The translations under genes were made by a program, and so were the position numbers. A stretch of 64,000 bases of DNA from Virgibacillus_P tibetensis (lineage in GTDB: Bacteria; Bacillota; Bacilli; Bacillales; Amphibacillaceae): NCBI RefSeq assembly GCF_036026595.1, contig NZ_JARZFX010000007.1, forward strand, positions 62,001 through 126,000, in the 5' to 3' direction. A model generated the notes under the pieces. That model was not told the DNA's origin and did no database searches. It saw only the letters and a program-made list of their open reading frames with translations. Below, piece by piece: positions 42,973 to 52,362 of the stretch. The first letter of the stretch is position 1, and each line of letters opens with the position of its first letter.

Positions 42973-44088
42973 GTGAGGTGTTCTGCTATTCGATATTTTT
43001 TCTTTATTGTATCAGCCGTAGTTGTATTAACTGCATGTGAAAATTCAGATCAGCCAACAGAACGAGATACTCATCAGGGGGAACAAAAAAATAAAAATCC
43101 GGAGCAAGATGCGGCGGATACAGACCGAAAAGTCATCGCTGAAAACCTTCAGGAACCATGGGCAATAGCGATCCTTGACGACGAGATTCATGTTAGTGAG
43201 CGAAATGGGGCAATTGTTACAATTTCTGATGGCGATTATTCGAGAAAATCAGTACAGTTTGACAAAAATCTTGCTGAACAACCAGAGGCTGGACTTTTAG
43301 GTATTGCCTTCTCCGATGACTACCCGGAAACAAATGAAGCAATCGCTTATTATTCCTATCAGAATGGCGACGACTATTTTCAACGGGTTGTAAGAATTGA
43401 AGAATCAAGTGAGCAGTGGGTGGAGACGGATGTATTACTGGATAGAATTCCTGGTGGACAATTTCATCAGGGGGGCAGAATTGAAATTGGCCCTGATCAT
43501 AAGCTCTATATAACAACAGGTGATGCTGCTAATCCCGAATTATCACAAGACTTGAATAGTCTAGCCGGTAAAATACTTCGCATGAACTTGGATGGCTCTA
43601 TTCCGGAAGATAATCCATTCGATAACTCTTTCGTTTATTCTTATGGCCACCGTAATCCTCAAGGACTTGCCTGGGGGCCAAATGGAGAATTTTATGCTAC
43701 AGAGCATGGAGCAGAAGCTCATGATGAAATCAACCGTGTAGAAGCAGGTGGTAACTATGGATGGCCGGCTATCGAAGGAGATGAAACAGGAGAGGGAATG
43801 GAACCTCCTGTTATTCATTCGGGGAATGAAACTTGGGCACCATCTGGTATGACTTATTTCAATGGTAATTTTTATTTTGCTGCTCTAAGAGGAGAAGCAT
43901 TGAGAAAATTCGACCCGATGAATAAAAGTGAGGAACTAATTGTCTCAGATGTAGGGCGTGTTCGTGATGCGTTAGCTACTGATGATGGAATATATATTAT
44001 TACGAATAATACAGACGGGCGTGGCACTCCCTCTGAAAATGATGATCAATTACTGTTCATACCTATTCCAAAAAGCCAATTACATTAA
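42973..44088 (+). CDS. PQQ-dependent sugar dehydrogenase-family lipoprotein
   Basis: A 371-aa (or slightly shorter) beta-propeller protein of the soluble glucose/aldose sugar dehydrogenase (GSDH, YliI) family. The lipobox is LTAC (C22), then a charged linker. Family motifs are LQEPWAIAIL, EAGLLGIAFS, HQGGRIEIGPDHKLYITTGD, YSYGHRNPQGLAWGPNGEFYATEHG and GGNYGWP. The called start GTG (42973) lies within or just before the ribosome site GAGGTG. The best-spaced codon after that site is ATT at 42988, giving I/M-RYFFFIVSAVVVLTAC, so translation may start at AUU. No PQQ synthesis genes are in the window. Confidence 0.88.
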   Translation: MRCSAIRYFFFIVSAVVVLTACENSDQPTERDTHQGEQKNKNPEQDAADTDRKVIAENLQEPWAIAILDDEIHVSERNGAIVTISDGDYSRKSVQFDKNLAEQPEAGLLGIAFSDDYPETNEAIAYYSYQNGDDYFQRVVRIEESSEQWVETDVLLDRIPGGQFHQGGRIEIGPDHKLYITTGDAANPELSQDLNSLAGKILRMNLDGSIPEDNPFDNSFVYSYGHRNPQGLAWGPNGEFYATEHGAEAHDEINRVEAGGNYGWPAIEGDETGEGMEPPVIHSGNETWAPSGMTYFNGNFYFAALRGEALRKFDPMNKSEELIVSDVGRVRDALATDDGIYIITNNTDGRGTPSENDDQLLFIPIPKSQLH

Positions 44089-44122
44089 AGAGTGAAGTAG
44101 AGATTAAATTTACTGTAAGCCC

Positions 44123-44177
44123 TTGTATAACTTGTATATACAAGTTATACTACTAATTAATACATGTATATACAAGT
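44123..44177 (+). promoter_or_regulatory. tre promoter with two TreR operators
   Basis: -35 TTGTAT (44123-44128) and -10 TATACT (44146-44151) with 17-nt spacing. The perfect 18-bp palindrome AACTTGTATATACAAGTT (44129-44146) fills the spacer. A second site ACATGTATATACAAGT (44162-44177) lies 32 bp downstream, centre to centre, about three helical turns. The TTGTATATACAA core matches known TreR-type operators. Confidence 0.85.
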
Positions 44178-44204
44178 AAGGTAAGTATACAAGGAGGTTA
44201 TGCA

Positions 44205-46136
44205 TTGAATAGCAAACCAGAAGTAATTTACTCCCCACTAAGTGGAAGTGTTATACAACTTGAGAATGTGCCAGATCCTACCTTTTCACAAAAACTGATG
44301 GGAGACGGTTTAGCAATAGAACCCAGTGACGGAAGTGTACTGGCCCCGATAGATGGCGAAGTTGTACAACTATTCCCGACGAAACATGCGATCGGCCTTC
44401 AAAGCAAATCTGGGATTGAAGTATTGATTCATATTGGACTGGAAACAGTATCTTTGGACGGCGAGGGTTTCGAAGCGCATGTAAAGCAAGGGGATAAAGT
44501 TAGAGTTGGAGATCCCTTAGTTACATTCGACCTGGAATATATAAAAGAAAAAGCAGCTAGTCACATTACTCCAATAATCATTACGAATGGAGCAGATTTC
44601 GATTCCTTTGAGATAGTACGTGATGATCATGTGACTGCAGGAGAATCTACGCTTTTCCAAGTGAAAATGAAAGATAAAGATGAATCTGCAAAACAATCAG
44701 GAAAGGTAAAAAAGGAAAACTCTATGCAGTATGGGAAGGAAGCAGAAGAAATTGTGGCAGCAGTTGGTGGTATCGATAACATCAATGCAGCAACACATTG
44801 TGTAACAAGATTACGCTTTGCCCTCGATGATGATGACCAAGTAGATCGTGACGTTCTCGATAATATGGATATTGTTAAAGGAACATTTACAACAAACGGG
44901 CAATTTCAAGTAGTTATCGGACAAGGAACTGTTGATAAAGTGTACGCTGCGATGGTTGAAGAAACAGGGGTTGGTGAAGCTTCTAAAGAAGAAGTAAAAG
45001 CCGCCAGTGGTAAGAAACAAAACCCATTGCAGCGGGCGATCAAAGTTCTTGCTGATATATTTATTCCAATTCTCCCAGCAATTGTAACAGCAGGTCTGTT
45101 GATGGGGATTAATAATATTCTGGCCAACCCTGGTATCTTTGGTAGAAATGCACCATCGGTTATTGAGATGTATCCACAGTGGGCTGGCTTAGCTGACATG
45201 ATAAACATCATCGCGAATACAGCCTTCGTATTTTTGCCAGCTTTAATCGGCTGGTCTGCAGTGAAACGGTTTGGTGGAAATGAATTACTCGGGATTGTTC
45301 TCGGTCTGATTTTAGTTCACCCGGATTTACTAAATGCCTGGGCATATGGTGACGCATTAGAAGAAGGCGGAATCCCTACCTGGAATCTGTTTGGAATGGA
45401 AATTGATAAGATTGGCTACCAAGGCCAAGTTCTACCAGTTTTATTTGCGTCATGGTTATTAGCAAAAATAGAAATTTTTCTAAGAAAACGTGTAATGGAT
45501 TCACTTCAGTTATTAATTGTTGCCCCAGTTGCACTATTAGTAACCGGCTTTCTTACATTCCTTATTATCGGACCAGTAACATTTGTAATTGGTAATTGGG
45601 TAACAGATGGATTAGTTGCAGTATTTGATCAATTTGCTATTCTTGGTGGTCTTGTTTATGGAGCGCTTTATGCACCGTTGGTTATTACTGGGATGCACCA
45701 TACATTCTTGGCAGTAGACCTCCAATTAATTGGAAGTACGGATACAACATTCTTATGGCCAATTCTTGCACTATCAAATATTGCTCAAGGAGCTGCGGCC
45801 TTTGCCATGATGAAAGTAGCAAAAGACGAAAAGTTAAAAGGTCTGGCTGGAACTTCAGGTATATCTGCATGGTTGGGCATAACCGAACCCGCTATGTTTG
45901 GAGTTAATTTAAGATTTAAATATCCATTTGTTGCTGCGGTAATAGGTTCATCCATTGCGGGTGCATTTATTACAATGCAAAATGTATTAGCTACTTCTAT
46001 TGGCGTAGGAGGAGTACCAGGTATTCTTTCCATTGTTCCAGAAAGTTGGATTTCATTTGGAATTGGGATGATTATCGTTATAGTAGTACCATTTGTCATT
46101 ACGTATATTATCGCTAAACGTAAACTCAGGAACTAA
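44205..46136 (+). CDS. treP: Trehalose-specific PTS transporter, EIIABC fusion
   Basis: At 643 aa it phosphorylates trehalose to trehalose 6-phosphate during uptake. Domain order is EIIA (Crr-type) first (1-155), with H61 and phospho-acceptor H76 (VLIHIGLETVSLDGEGF). EIIB (~174-255) carries C199 (NAATHCVTRLRF), and EIIC (~275-640) has about ten helices (GMHHTFLAVDLQLIG, GISAWLGITEPAMFG). In B. subtilis TreP lacks an EIIA domain, so this protein carries its own. TTG start with AAGGAGG. Confidence 0.9.
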   Translation: MNSKPEVIYSPLSGSVIQLENVPDPTFSQKLMGDGLAIEPSDGSVLAPIDGEVVQLFPTKHAIGLQSKSGIEVLIHIGLETVSLDGEGFEAHVKQGDKVRVGDPLVTFDLEYIKEKAASHITPIIITNGADFDSFEIVRDDHVTAGESTLFQVKMKDKDESAKQSGKVKKENSMQYGKEAEEIVAAVGGIDNINAATHCVTRLRFALDDDDQVDRDVLDNMDIVKGTFTTNGQFQVVIGQGTVDKVYAAMVEETGVGEASKEEVKAASGKKQNPLQRAIKVLADIFIPILPAIVTAGLLMGINNILANPGIFGRNAPSVIEMYPQWAGLADMINIIANTAFVFLPALIGWSAVKRFGGNELLGIVLGLILVHPDLLNAWAYGDALEEGGIPTWNLFGMEIDKIGYQGQVLPVLFASWLLAKIEIFLRKRVMDSLQLLIVAPVALLVTGFLTFLIIGPVTFVIGNWVTDGLVAVFDQFAILGGLVYGALYAPLVITGMHHTFLAVDLQLIGSTDTTFLWPILALSNIAQGAAAFAMMKVAKDEKLKGLAGTSGISAWLGITEPAMFGVNLRFKYPFVAAVIGSSIAGAFITMQNVLATSIGVGGVPGILSIVPESWISFGIGMIIVIVVPFVITYIIAKRKLRN

Positions 46137-46166
46137 TTAATACAACTAGAATATAGAGGTGAGGCA

Positions 46167-47828
46167 ATGAGCGAATCGTGGTGGAAGAGGGCAACTGTTT
46201 ATCAAATTTACCCGAAAAGCTTCAACGATACAACAGGTAATGGAATAGGTGATATTCAGGGCATAATTCAGAAATTGGATTACATCAAAAAATTAGGTAT
46301 CGACGTCATTTGGCTGACACCCGTTTATCAGTCTCCGCAAAAAGATAATGGGTATGATATTAGCGATTATTATACCATTGAACCGATGTATGGAACGATG
46401 GATGATTTCGAACAGTTATTGGATGAAACACATGAACGTGGTATGAAATTAATTATGGACCTTGTTATAAACCATACGTCAACAGAGCATGAGTGGTTCA
46501 AGAAAGCAGTGACCTCTAAAGATAATGAATACCGTGATTACTATATATGGAAGGACGCTGTTAATGGGGCAGAGCCAACTAACTGGCAATCCAAATTTGG
46601 TGGTTCAGCGTGGCAATTTGATGAAAAGACTGAACAATATTATCTGCATTTATTTGACCGGACGCAAGCAGATTTAAATTGGGAAAATGAACAACTTCGA
46701 GAAAAATTGTACGACATGATACGCTTCTGGGCAAAGAAAGGAATTGACGGTTTTCGCTTGGACGTTATAAATTTAATTTCCAAGGATCAGCGTTTTCCTA
46801 ATGATGAGCATGGAGATGGTCGGAGGTTTTACACAGACGGTCCACGCGTTCATGAATTTTTACATGAAATGAACCAAGCAGTCCTTACGCCATACAACAT
46901 GATGACTGTTGGTGAAATGTCTTCTACCACACTAGAAAATTGTATATTATACACAAGGCCAGATCGTCAGGAGCTTGATATGACATTTCAGTTTCACCAT
47001 TTAAAAGTAGACTATCCAAATGGTGAAAAATGGACCAAGGCACCATTTGACTTTTTGGAGTTGAAGAAAATTTTATCCCATTGGCAGTCAGGAATGCATG
47101 AGGGGAAGGGTTGGAATGCTCTGTTCTGGTGCAATCATGACCAACCACGCGCAGTTTCCAGGTTTGGCAATGAGAGAAAGTATCATGTAAAGTCAGCAAA
47201 AATGCTTGCAACAACATTGCATATGATGAACGGAACACCTTATATCTATCAGGGAGAAGAAATTGGGATGACTAACCCCAATTTCACATCAATCCATGAA
47301 TATCGTGATGTGGAGTCACTTAACGCATATGAAAATCTTCGTCTGGAAGGTAAATCTGAACAGGAAATTATAGAAATCCTGCAACAGAAATCCCGTGATA
47401 ATGCCAGAACGCCTATGCAGTGGTCTGCTGATAAAAACGGTGGTTTTACACGTGCTGATGAACCGTGGATACCAGTATCAACTAATTACCCCGAAATTAA
47501 TGTTAAAAAGTCTTTAGAGGAACCGAACTCTGTCTTCAGCCATTACCAGCAGTTGATTTCATTACGTAAGAAGTATGATATTATTACCTATGGGGACTTT
47601 CAACTGCTTTATAAGGATAATCCACAACTATTTGCATATACACGCAAGTGGGAGGAAGAGACTTTAGTAGTCGTAAATAACTTCTATACAGAAGAAGTTA
47701 CAGTACATCTCCCTATAGATAAGGCTGAACGTGCAGAAATTCTGCTTTCAAACTATGAAGACTCTGGATTAGAACTGAAAAGCTTAACGTTAAGACCCTA
47801 TGAGTCTGTTGTGTATTATGTGAGATAA
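46167..47828 (+). CDS. treA: Phospho-alpha-(1,1)-glucosidase (trehalose-6-phosphate hydrolase)
   Basis: A 553-aa GH13 enzyme splitting trehalose 6-phosphate to glucose and glucose 6-phosphate. Conserved regions: DLVINHTS (I), GFRLDVIN with the nucleophile Asp (II), VGEMS with the acid/base Glu (III) and CNHDQPR (IV). Its place between treP and treR fixes the substrate; otherwise it resembles oligo-1,6-glucosidases. Confidence 0.93.
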   Translation: MSESWWKRATVYQIYPKSFNDTTGNGIGDIQGIIQKLDYIKKLGIDVIWLTPVYQSPQKDNGYDISDYYTIEPMYGTMDDFEQLLDETHERGMKLIMDLVINHTSTEHEWFKKAVTSKDNEYRDYYIWKDAVNGAEPTNWQSKFGGSAWQFDEKTEQYYLHLFDRTQADLNWENEQLREKLYDMIRFWAKKGIDGFRLDVINLISKDQRFPNDEHGDGRRFYTDGPRVHEFLHEMNQAVLTPYNMMTVGEMSSTTLENCILYTRPDRQELDMTFQFHHLKVDYPNGEKWTKAPFDFLELKKILSHWQSGMHEGKGWNALFWCNHDQPRAVSRFGNERKYHVKSAKMLATTLHMMNGTPYIYQGEEIGMTNPNFTSIHEYRDVESLNAYENLRLEGKSEQEIIEILQQKSRDNARTPMQWSADKNGGFTRADEPWIPVSTNYPEINVKKSLEEPNSVFSHYQQLISLRKKYDIITYGDFQLLYKDNPQLFAYTRKWEEETLVVVNNFYTEEVTVHLPIDKAERAEILLSNYEDSGLELKSLTLRPYESVVYYVR

Positions 47829-47840
47829 TGAGGTATGAGT

Positions 47841-48557
47841 ATGCAAAAAAAATATATGGCAATCTATTATGAATTAGTTAAAAAAATCCAGACAGAGGAA
47901 TGGCCCACGTCAACGATGCTACCATCCGAAAATGAGTTGACAGGAATGTATTCCACTTCACGTGAGACGATAAGAAAAGCATTAAATCTACTGTCTCAAA
48001 ACGGATATATTCAAAAATTGCGCGGTAAAGGGTCCGTAGTTATTGATGTAAATAAAGTGGATTTCCCAGTGTCTGGGATAGTCAGCTTTAAAGAATTAAC
48101 GGACAATCTGGGGTTAGACACGAAAACTACTGTCACTGAGTTATCGTACCTGGAATCGGCAAGTAATGTTCATAAAGTGTTGGGTAGTGAGGAACAGCAC
48201 AAGATTTGGAAGGTATTTCGCGTTCGTGGAATTTCTGGTGAAACGGTAATTTTAGATAAAGATTACTTCAACGAAAAATATGTACCTATGCTTTCCGAAT
48301 CTATTTGTGAGAACTCTATTTATGCGCATTTAGAAAATGAGCTGGGCTTAAGCATAAGCTTTGCCCAAAAGGAAATCATTGTGGAAGAGCCAACAGATGA
48401 AGATCGGATGCTATTGGACTTAGAAGGTTATTCAAATGTTGTGGTTATCAAAAGTTTGGTGTATCTAGAGGATACAAGCTTGTTTCAATATACAGAGTCA
48501 AGACATCGTCCTGATAAATTCAGATTCGTGGACTTTGCTAGAAGAATTAAAAATTAA
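47841..48557 (+). CDS. treR: Trehalose operon repressor, GntR/HutC family
   Basis: A 238-aa regulator: N-terminal winged helix (YYELVKKIQTEEW ... LPSENELTGMYSTSRETIRKALNLLSQNGYIQKLRGKGSVV) and a C-terminal UTRA effector domain (~90-235) that would bind trehalose 6-phosphate. ATG at 47841 is preferred, 7 nt after ATGAGG, over the ATG two codons earlier. It likely binds the two palindromes at 44129-44177. Confidence 0.92.
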   Translation: MQKKYMAIYYELVKKIQTEEWPTSTMLPSENELTGMYSTSRETIRKALNLLSQNGYIQKLRGKGSVVIDVNKVDFPVSGIVSFKELTDNLGLDTKTTVTELSYLESASNVHKVLGSEEQHKIWKVFRVRGISGETVILDKDYFNEKYVPMLSESICENSIYAHLENELGLSISFAQKEIIVEEPTDEDRMLLDLEGYSNVVVIKSLVYLEDTSLFQYTESRHRPDKFRFVDFARRIKN

Positions 48558-48560
48558 TAT

Positions 48561-48602
48561 CGAAAAGTCGTTCTGTTATTCGTATACAGAGCGGCTTTTT
48601 AT
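48561..48602 (+). terminator. Terminator of the tre operon
   Basis: AAAGTCGTTCTGT / ACAGAGCGGCTTTT stem (one G/T pair) followed by T-rich sequence. Confidence 0.8.
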
Positions 48603-48734
48603 TTTAATTTGCATCTATAAAACGCTCTGACAGCAAGAGCCAAGTCCAGCGCGGGCGCCCCTCACTTTATTAAGCATATGTAAATTTTATAAAAAATAAC
48701 TTAAAACGGTTGCTGCCCTCATATTTATATTATA

Positions 48735-48748
48735 TGCTTATATAAGCA
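48735..48748 (+). promoter_or_regulatory. Probable ArsR operator
   Basis: Perfect 14-bp palindrome TGCTTATATAAGCA 36 nt before arsR. A further TAAGCATAT at 48671-48679 is inverse to ATATGCTTA here, hinting at a second half-site. Confidence 0.65.
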
Positions 48749-48783
48749 CTTAATTATATAGTTGCTAAAAGGGGATGATGTAT

Positions 48784-49116
48784 ATGCTGAAAACGGAAAT
48801 AACCCTGGAAGAAATGGTTCCGATTTTAAAATTACTAGGTGATCGAACTCGTTTAACTATATTCAGCTTACTACGTACGAAACAGGCATGTGTATGTGAA
48901 TTAGTAGAAGCACTTGAAATGTCCCAGCCATCCATAAGTCAGCATTTACGTAAATTACGAGATGCTAAGCTGGTGAAAGAAGAGAGAAGAGGCCAATGGA
49001 TTTATTATTCGATAAATGAAGAAACAACACATTATTTACTAGTTGAACATGTGTTGAAGTTCGTTCCTGATCAGCCTGATCTTATAGAAAAAATGAAACA
49101 GGCTAAGGGATGTTAG
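48784..49116 (+). CDS. arsR: ArsR-family arsenical resistance repressor
   Basis: A 110-aa winged-helix metalloregulator. The As(III) site is C36-V-C38 in KQACVCELVEALEMSQPSISQHLRKLRDA, within the recognition-helix region as in classic ArsR. A C-terminal Cys (C110) could be a third thiolate. ATG at 48784 has AAGGGG 9 nt upstream. First gene of arsRBC. Confidence 0.92.
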   Translation: MLKTEITLEEMVPILKLLGDRTRLTIFSLLRTKQACVCELVEALEMSQPSISQHLRKLRDAKLVKEERRGQWIYYSINEETTHYLLVEHVLKFVPDQPDLIEKMKQAKGC

Positions 49117-49143
49117 TCTGTATTACGTGGGAGGATTAACAGA

Positions 49144-50442
49144 TTGGATGTATTAACAGTTTTAGCACTACTTATATTTTTAATAACACTTGTATTAGTT
49201 ATTTGGCAACCGAAGAACCTGGGGATTGGTTATTCAGCACTATTTGGAGCTATTCTTGCATTAATCGCAGGCGTTGTTACATTTGAAGATGTGGTTGCAG
49301 TAACAGATATTGTGTGGAACGCAACCCTGGCATTTGTTGCCATCATTATCATCTCGTTGGTTTTGGATGAGATAGGATTTTTCGAATGGGCTGCATTACA
49401 TATGGCCCGTTTAGCTAATGGCAGCGGTGTGAAAATGTTTATTTATATTACTGTACTAGGTGCAGTTGTTGCTGCTTTATTTGCAAATGATGGTGCTGCA
49501 CTCATTCTTACACCAATTGTACTGGCGATGGTCCGGGCGCTGAAGTTTAAAGATACATTTATTTTGCCGTTTATTATGGCCAGCGGATTCATTGCTGATA
49601 CCACGTCACTGCCATTTGTTGTGAGTAATTTAGTTAACATCGTTTCTGCAGACTTTTTTGACATCGGGTTTATCGAATATGCATCTCGTATGGTTATTCC
49701 TAACATTTTTTCATTACTGGCAAGTATTACGGTACTTTATCTGGTATTTAAGAAAGACATACCGAAAAACTATGATACTAACGAATTGAAAGAGCCGAGA
49801 AGTGCTATCAAAGACGAAAAGATGTTCCGAATATCCTGGGTAGTTTTAGGTGTATTACTGATTGGTTACTTTACCAGTGAATTCCTGAACATTCCAGTAT
49901 CCTTTGTGGCCGGGGCAGTTGCCATTATTTTCTTATTGATGGGTCGAAACAGTAAAGCAGTTGAAACCGTTAAGGTAGTTAAAGGAGCTCCGTGGTCGAT
50001 CGTATTTTTCTCCGTTGGTATGTACGTAGTTGTTTATGGACTGCGAAATGTTGGAATGACTGATTTGCTTGCTAATGTACTCAATCTTGCAGTCGATCAA
50101 GGTTTATTTGTTGCAACAATGTCAATGGGCTTCATCGCCGCTGTCTTATCTTCCTTAATGAATAATATGCCAACAGTTATGATAGACGCATTGGCCATTG
50201 CAGACACGAATGCTACGGGAGTAGTAAAAGAAGGGCTGATTTATGCAAATATTATTGGTAGTGACCTTGGGCCGAAGATTACACCAATTGGCTCACTTGC
50301 GACACTTCTATGGCTTCACGTACTGAAAACAAAAGGAGTGAAAATTTCATGGGGATACTACTTTAAAGTCGGATTAATCTTAACTATACCAACATTATTT
50401 ATAACATTAATCGGGTTGTATTTAACCTTAATTCTATTCTAA
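49144..50442 (+). CDS. arsB: Arsenite efflux permease ArsB
   Basis: A 432-aa, ~12-helix arsenite/antimonite:H+ antiporter of the ArsB/NhaD superfamily. Typical segments are ALFANDGAALILTPIVLAM, SGFIADTTSLPFVVSNLVNI, LMNNMPTVM and IGSDLGPKITPIGSLATLLWLH. TTG start, GGGAGG 9 nt upstream, 27 nt after arsR. Confidence 0.95.
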   Translation: MDVLTVLALLIFLITLVLVIWQPKNLGIGYSALFGAILALIAGVVTFEDVVAVTDIVWNATLAFVAIIIISLVLDEIGFFEWAALHMARLANGSGVKMFIYITVLGAVVAALFANDGAALILTPIVLAMVRALKFKDTFILPFIMASGFIADTTSLPFVVSNLVNIVSADFFDIGFIEYASRMVIPNIFSLLASITVLYLVFKKDIPKNYDTNELKEPRSAIKDEKMFRISWVVLGVLLIGYFTSEFLNIPVSFVAGAVAIIFLLMGRNSKAVETVKVVKGAPWSIVFFSVGMYVVVYGLRNVGMTDLLANVLNLAVDQGLFVATMSMGFIAAVLSSLMNNMPTVMIDALAIADTNATGVVKEGLIYANIIGSDLGPKITPIGSLATLLWLHVLKTKGVKISWGYYFKVGLILTIPTLFITLIGLYLTLILF

Positions 50443-50463
50443 AAATCAAGAGGAGTGATTTAG

Positions 50464-50886
50464 TTGTCTAAAAAGCCTATACTATATTTTCTGTGTACAG
50501 GAAACTCATGCCGTAGCCAAATGGCGGAAGGTTTTGGCAAAAAGCACCTTAGTGAAAGATGGGATGTAAGAAGTGCAGGTATTGAAGCACACGGTTTGAA
50601 TCCATTAGCAGTCAAAGCAATGAGCGCAGTAGACATTGATATTAAAGATCAGGAATCAAGCGTGATTGATCAGGAAATTTTAAATAATGCAGAATTCGCA
50701 GTTACCTTATGTGGGGATGCACGGGATAATTGTCCGGTGACGCCATCCCATGTAAAAAGGGAGCATTGGGGTTTTGATGACCCAGCGAAAGCGGAAGGTA
50801 CCGATGAAGAAAAATGGCAAGTGTTTGAGCGGGTCCGGGATCAAATAGAGGCACGTATTATTCAATTCAAAGAAACAGGGAAATAA
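50464..50886 (+). CDS. arsC: Arsenate reductase, thioredoxin-coupled
   Basis: A 140-aa low-molecular-weight-phosphatase-fold reductase converting arsenate to arsenite for ArsB. It has the P-loop C11-TGNSCRS and the redox relay C83 and C90 (TLCGDARDNC), matching the C10-C82-C89 system of the Staphylococcus/Bacillus enzyme. TTG start, GGAGTGA upstream. Confidence 0.95.
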   Translation: MSKKPILYFLCTGNSCRSQMAEGFGKKHLSERWDVRSAGIEAHGLNPLAVKAMSAVDIDIKDQESSVIDQEILNNAEFAVTLCGDARDNCPVTPSHVKREHWGFDDPAKAEGTDEEKWQVFERVRDQIEARIIQFKETGK

Positions 50887-50889
50887 CGT

Positions 50890-50935
50890 ATAAAAGCGTC
50901 AGTTGGAGTAATTAACCAGCTGACGCTTTTGTTAT
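50890..50935 (+). terminator. Terminator of the ars operon
   Basis: AAAAGCGTCAGTTGG (50892-50906) with CCAGCTGACGCTTTT (50916-50930), then T-rich. Confidence 0.92.
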
Positions 50936-51073
50936 TTCTTTGTAATAGCAATGTACAGCAACGAAATGAGCCTCCGGATTTAATGATTTCTGAAAAATCA
51001 ATTGCAATTACCTAAAAACCAGCTTGGAACAATGAACTCGAAACTGTACCAGGATGTGCCCATTTCAGCATAG

Positions 51074-51104
51074 ATAAAAAAGAGACTGCTCATCACAGTC
51101 TCTT
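51074..51104 (-). terminator. Terminator of the small membrane-protein gene
   Basis: AAGAGACTG / CAGTCTCTT (51080-51088, 51096-51104) with T6 on the minus strand. Confidence 0.85.
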
Positions 51105-51117
51105 CTGCAACTAAAGT

Positions 51118-51297
51118 TTACGATTTTTTGCTCTTCTTTTCATTAGGAATGTACTTTGTGTAATATGCTGCGAATAACAAGGAGATAAAAGATAACCCCC
51201 ATGATACAATTCCATTCCACTGGAAATCTGTTCGCAAGCCAATTAATAAAATGATTCCACTGAGAGCGATAAAGAAAGCTGTCAAATAACGTTTCAC
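51118..51297 (-). CDS. Small two-helix membrane protein
   Basis: A 59-aa protein (KRYLTAFFIALSGIILLIGL and GIVSWGLSFISLLFAAYYT helices) with a Lys/Ser-rich C-terminus. Not recognised. GTG at 51297 is preferred, 6 nt after TTGGGGTG; the frame extends to 51345 without another ribosome site. Confidence 0.65.
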   Translation of the reverse strand: MKRYLTAFFIALSGIILLIGLRTDFQWNGIVSWGLSFISLLFAAYYTKYIPNEKKSKKS

Positions 51298-51414
51298 GTA
51301 TAACACCCCAATGTTAGGTATGATCGTGCTAAATTTCCTATCCACTCTATTTATAGATATGTTTATCTCTATTTATACCATAATAATAGGTGAAGTTTAA
51401 ATAGACTGGCTTAA

Positions 51415-52362
51415 TTAATTTCCAGCAACATCTCTTTTTGTAAAGAATATCCAAGATAAAAGAAGGAAAAAGGCATAATAAATGATCAACATTAGTATGG
51501 AAAAACCTAGAGTCATCCCATCAATCCAAGGGGCATTTCCATGCGTATACTGACTTAAATCTGTATTTGCAAACAGAATATACTTTGCCCAACTCCGCTC
51601 AGCGAAAAACACAACAATTTGATTGCCGGCCATCATTAGGAAAATGGCAGTTCCAATTGCAAGCGCACTGTTTCGAAAGATGGTTGATATCATGAATGCA
51701 AATGTAGCCATCATAACCAAGTTAACTAGTTTATAGCCATATCCTGAAACAATTTCACCAATCACAGGAACATATGCCAAACCAGTACTTTTCTCTATAA
51801 CAATTGATGGATTGAGGCCATCTAGACCGAAGAAAATAGCCCCGATAATTAACGAAAAAAATAAAACAAATAGCAACGTAAAGAGAGCGAACACCAGTAC
51901 AGATATATACTTGGATAGCAGGATTTTTGTTCGTGATATTGGACGGATAAGCAGGAGCTTAATTGTTCCCCATCTGAACTCATTGGCTACAATTCCGGCT
52001 GCAATAATTATTGTAAGCAAGCTCACTAGTGATAACAATAACTGATTTTCCAGTACAAATTGCCATGTTCCAAAGCCAGTAGGCTGTATGTCATGCTCTA
52101 GGTAATAATTGTTCTCTTCAATGAGATGCGAATTCATACCATCAAAATACTCTTCTTCTTCTTTAACATATACTTCATTTTCCTCGTGTAATACCTCTCG
52201 CCAATTGTCCTGGTCGTAGTTATCTGCAGTTTTCTCATATGTATTCGTTAAAAAACCCAGACCGATAATTAATAGAGCGAGTATGATGTACATAGCCCAA
52301 GTAGATTTACGTATATATGTTTTAATCAGTTCATTATAAATTAGCTTGAAAAAGTTACTCAA
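51415..52362 (-). CDS. ABC-2 type transporter permease
   Basis: A 315-aa membrane subunit with six helices and a large extracytoplasmic acidic loop (~40-100) between helices 1 and 2. ANEFRWGTIKLLLIRPISRTKILLSKY is typical of ABC-2 bacitracin-/YhcI-like permeases. TTG at 52362, 7 nt after GGAGAG, overlapping the ATPase gene by 8 nt, is preferred to the TTG at 52377. Substrate unknown. Confidence 0.85.
   Translation of the reverse strand: MSNFFKLIYNELIKTYIRKSTWAMYIILALLIIGLGFLTNTYEKTADNYDQDNWREVLHEENEVYVKEEEEYFDGMNSHLIEENNYYLEHDIQPTGFGTWQFVLENQLLLSLVSLLTIIIAAGIVANEFRWGTIKLLLIRPISRTKILLSKYISVLVFALFTLLFVLFFSLIIGAIFFGLDGLNPSIVIEKSTGLAYVPVIGEIVSGYGYKLVNLVMMATFAFMISTIFRNSALAIGTAIFLMMAGNQIVVFFAERSWAKYILFANTDLSQYTHGNAPWIDGMTLGFSILMLIIYYAFFLLLSWIFFTKRDVAGN

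Noticed and set aside
48635..48660. A further copy of the GC-rich repeat (CCAGCGCGGGCGCCC)
   Set aside because: Only about 15 bases resemble the repeat end; too short to call.
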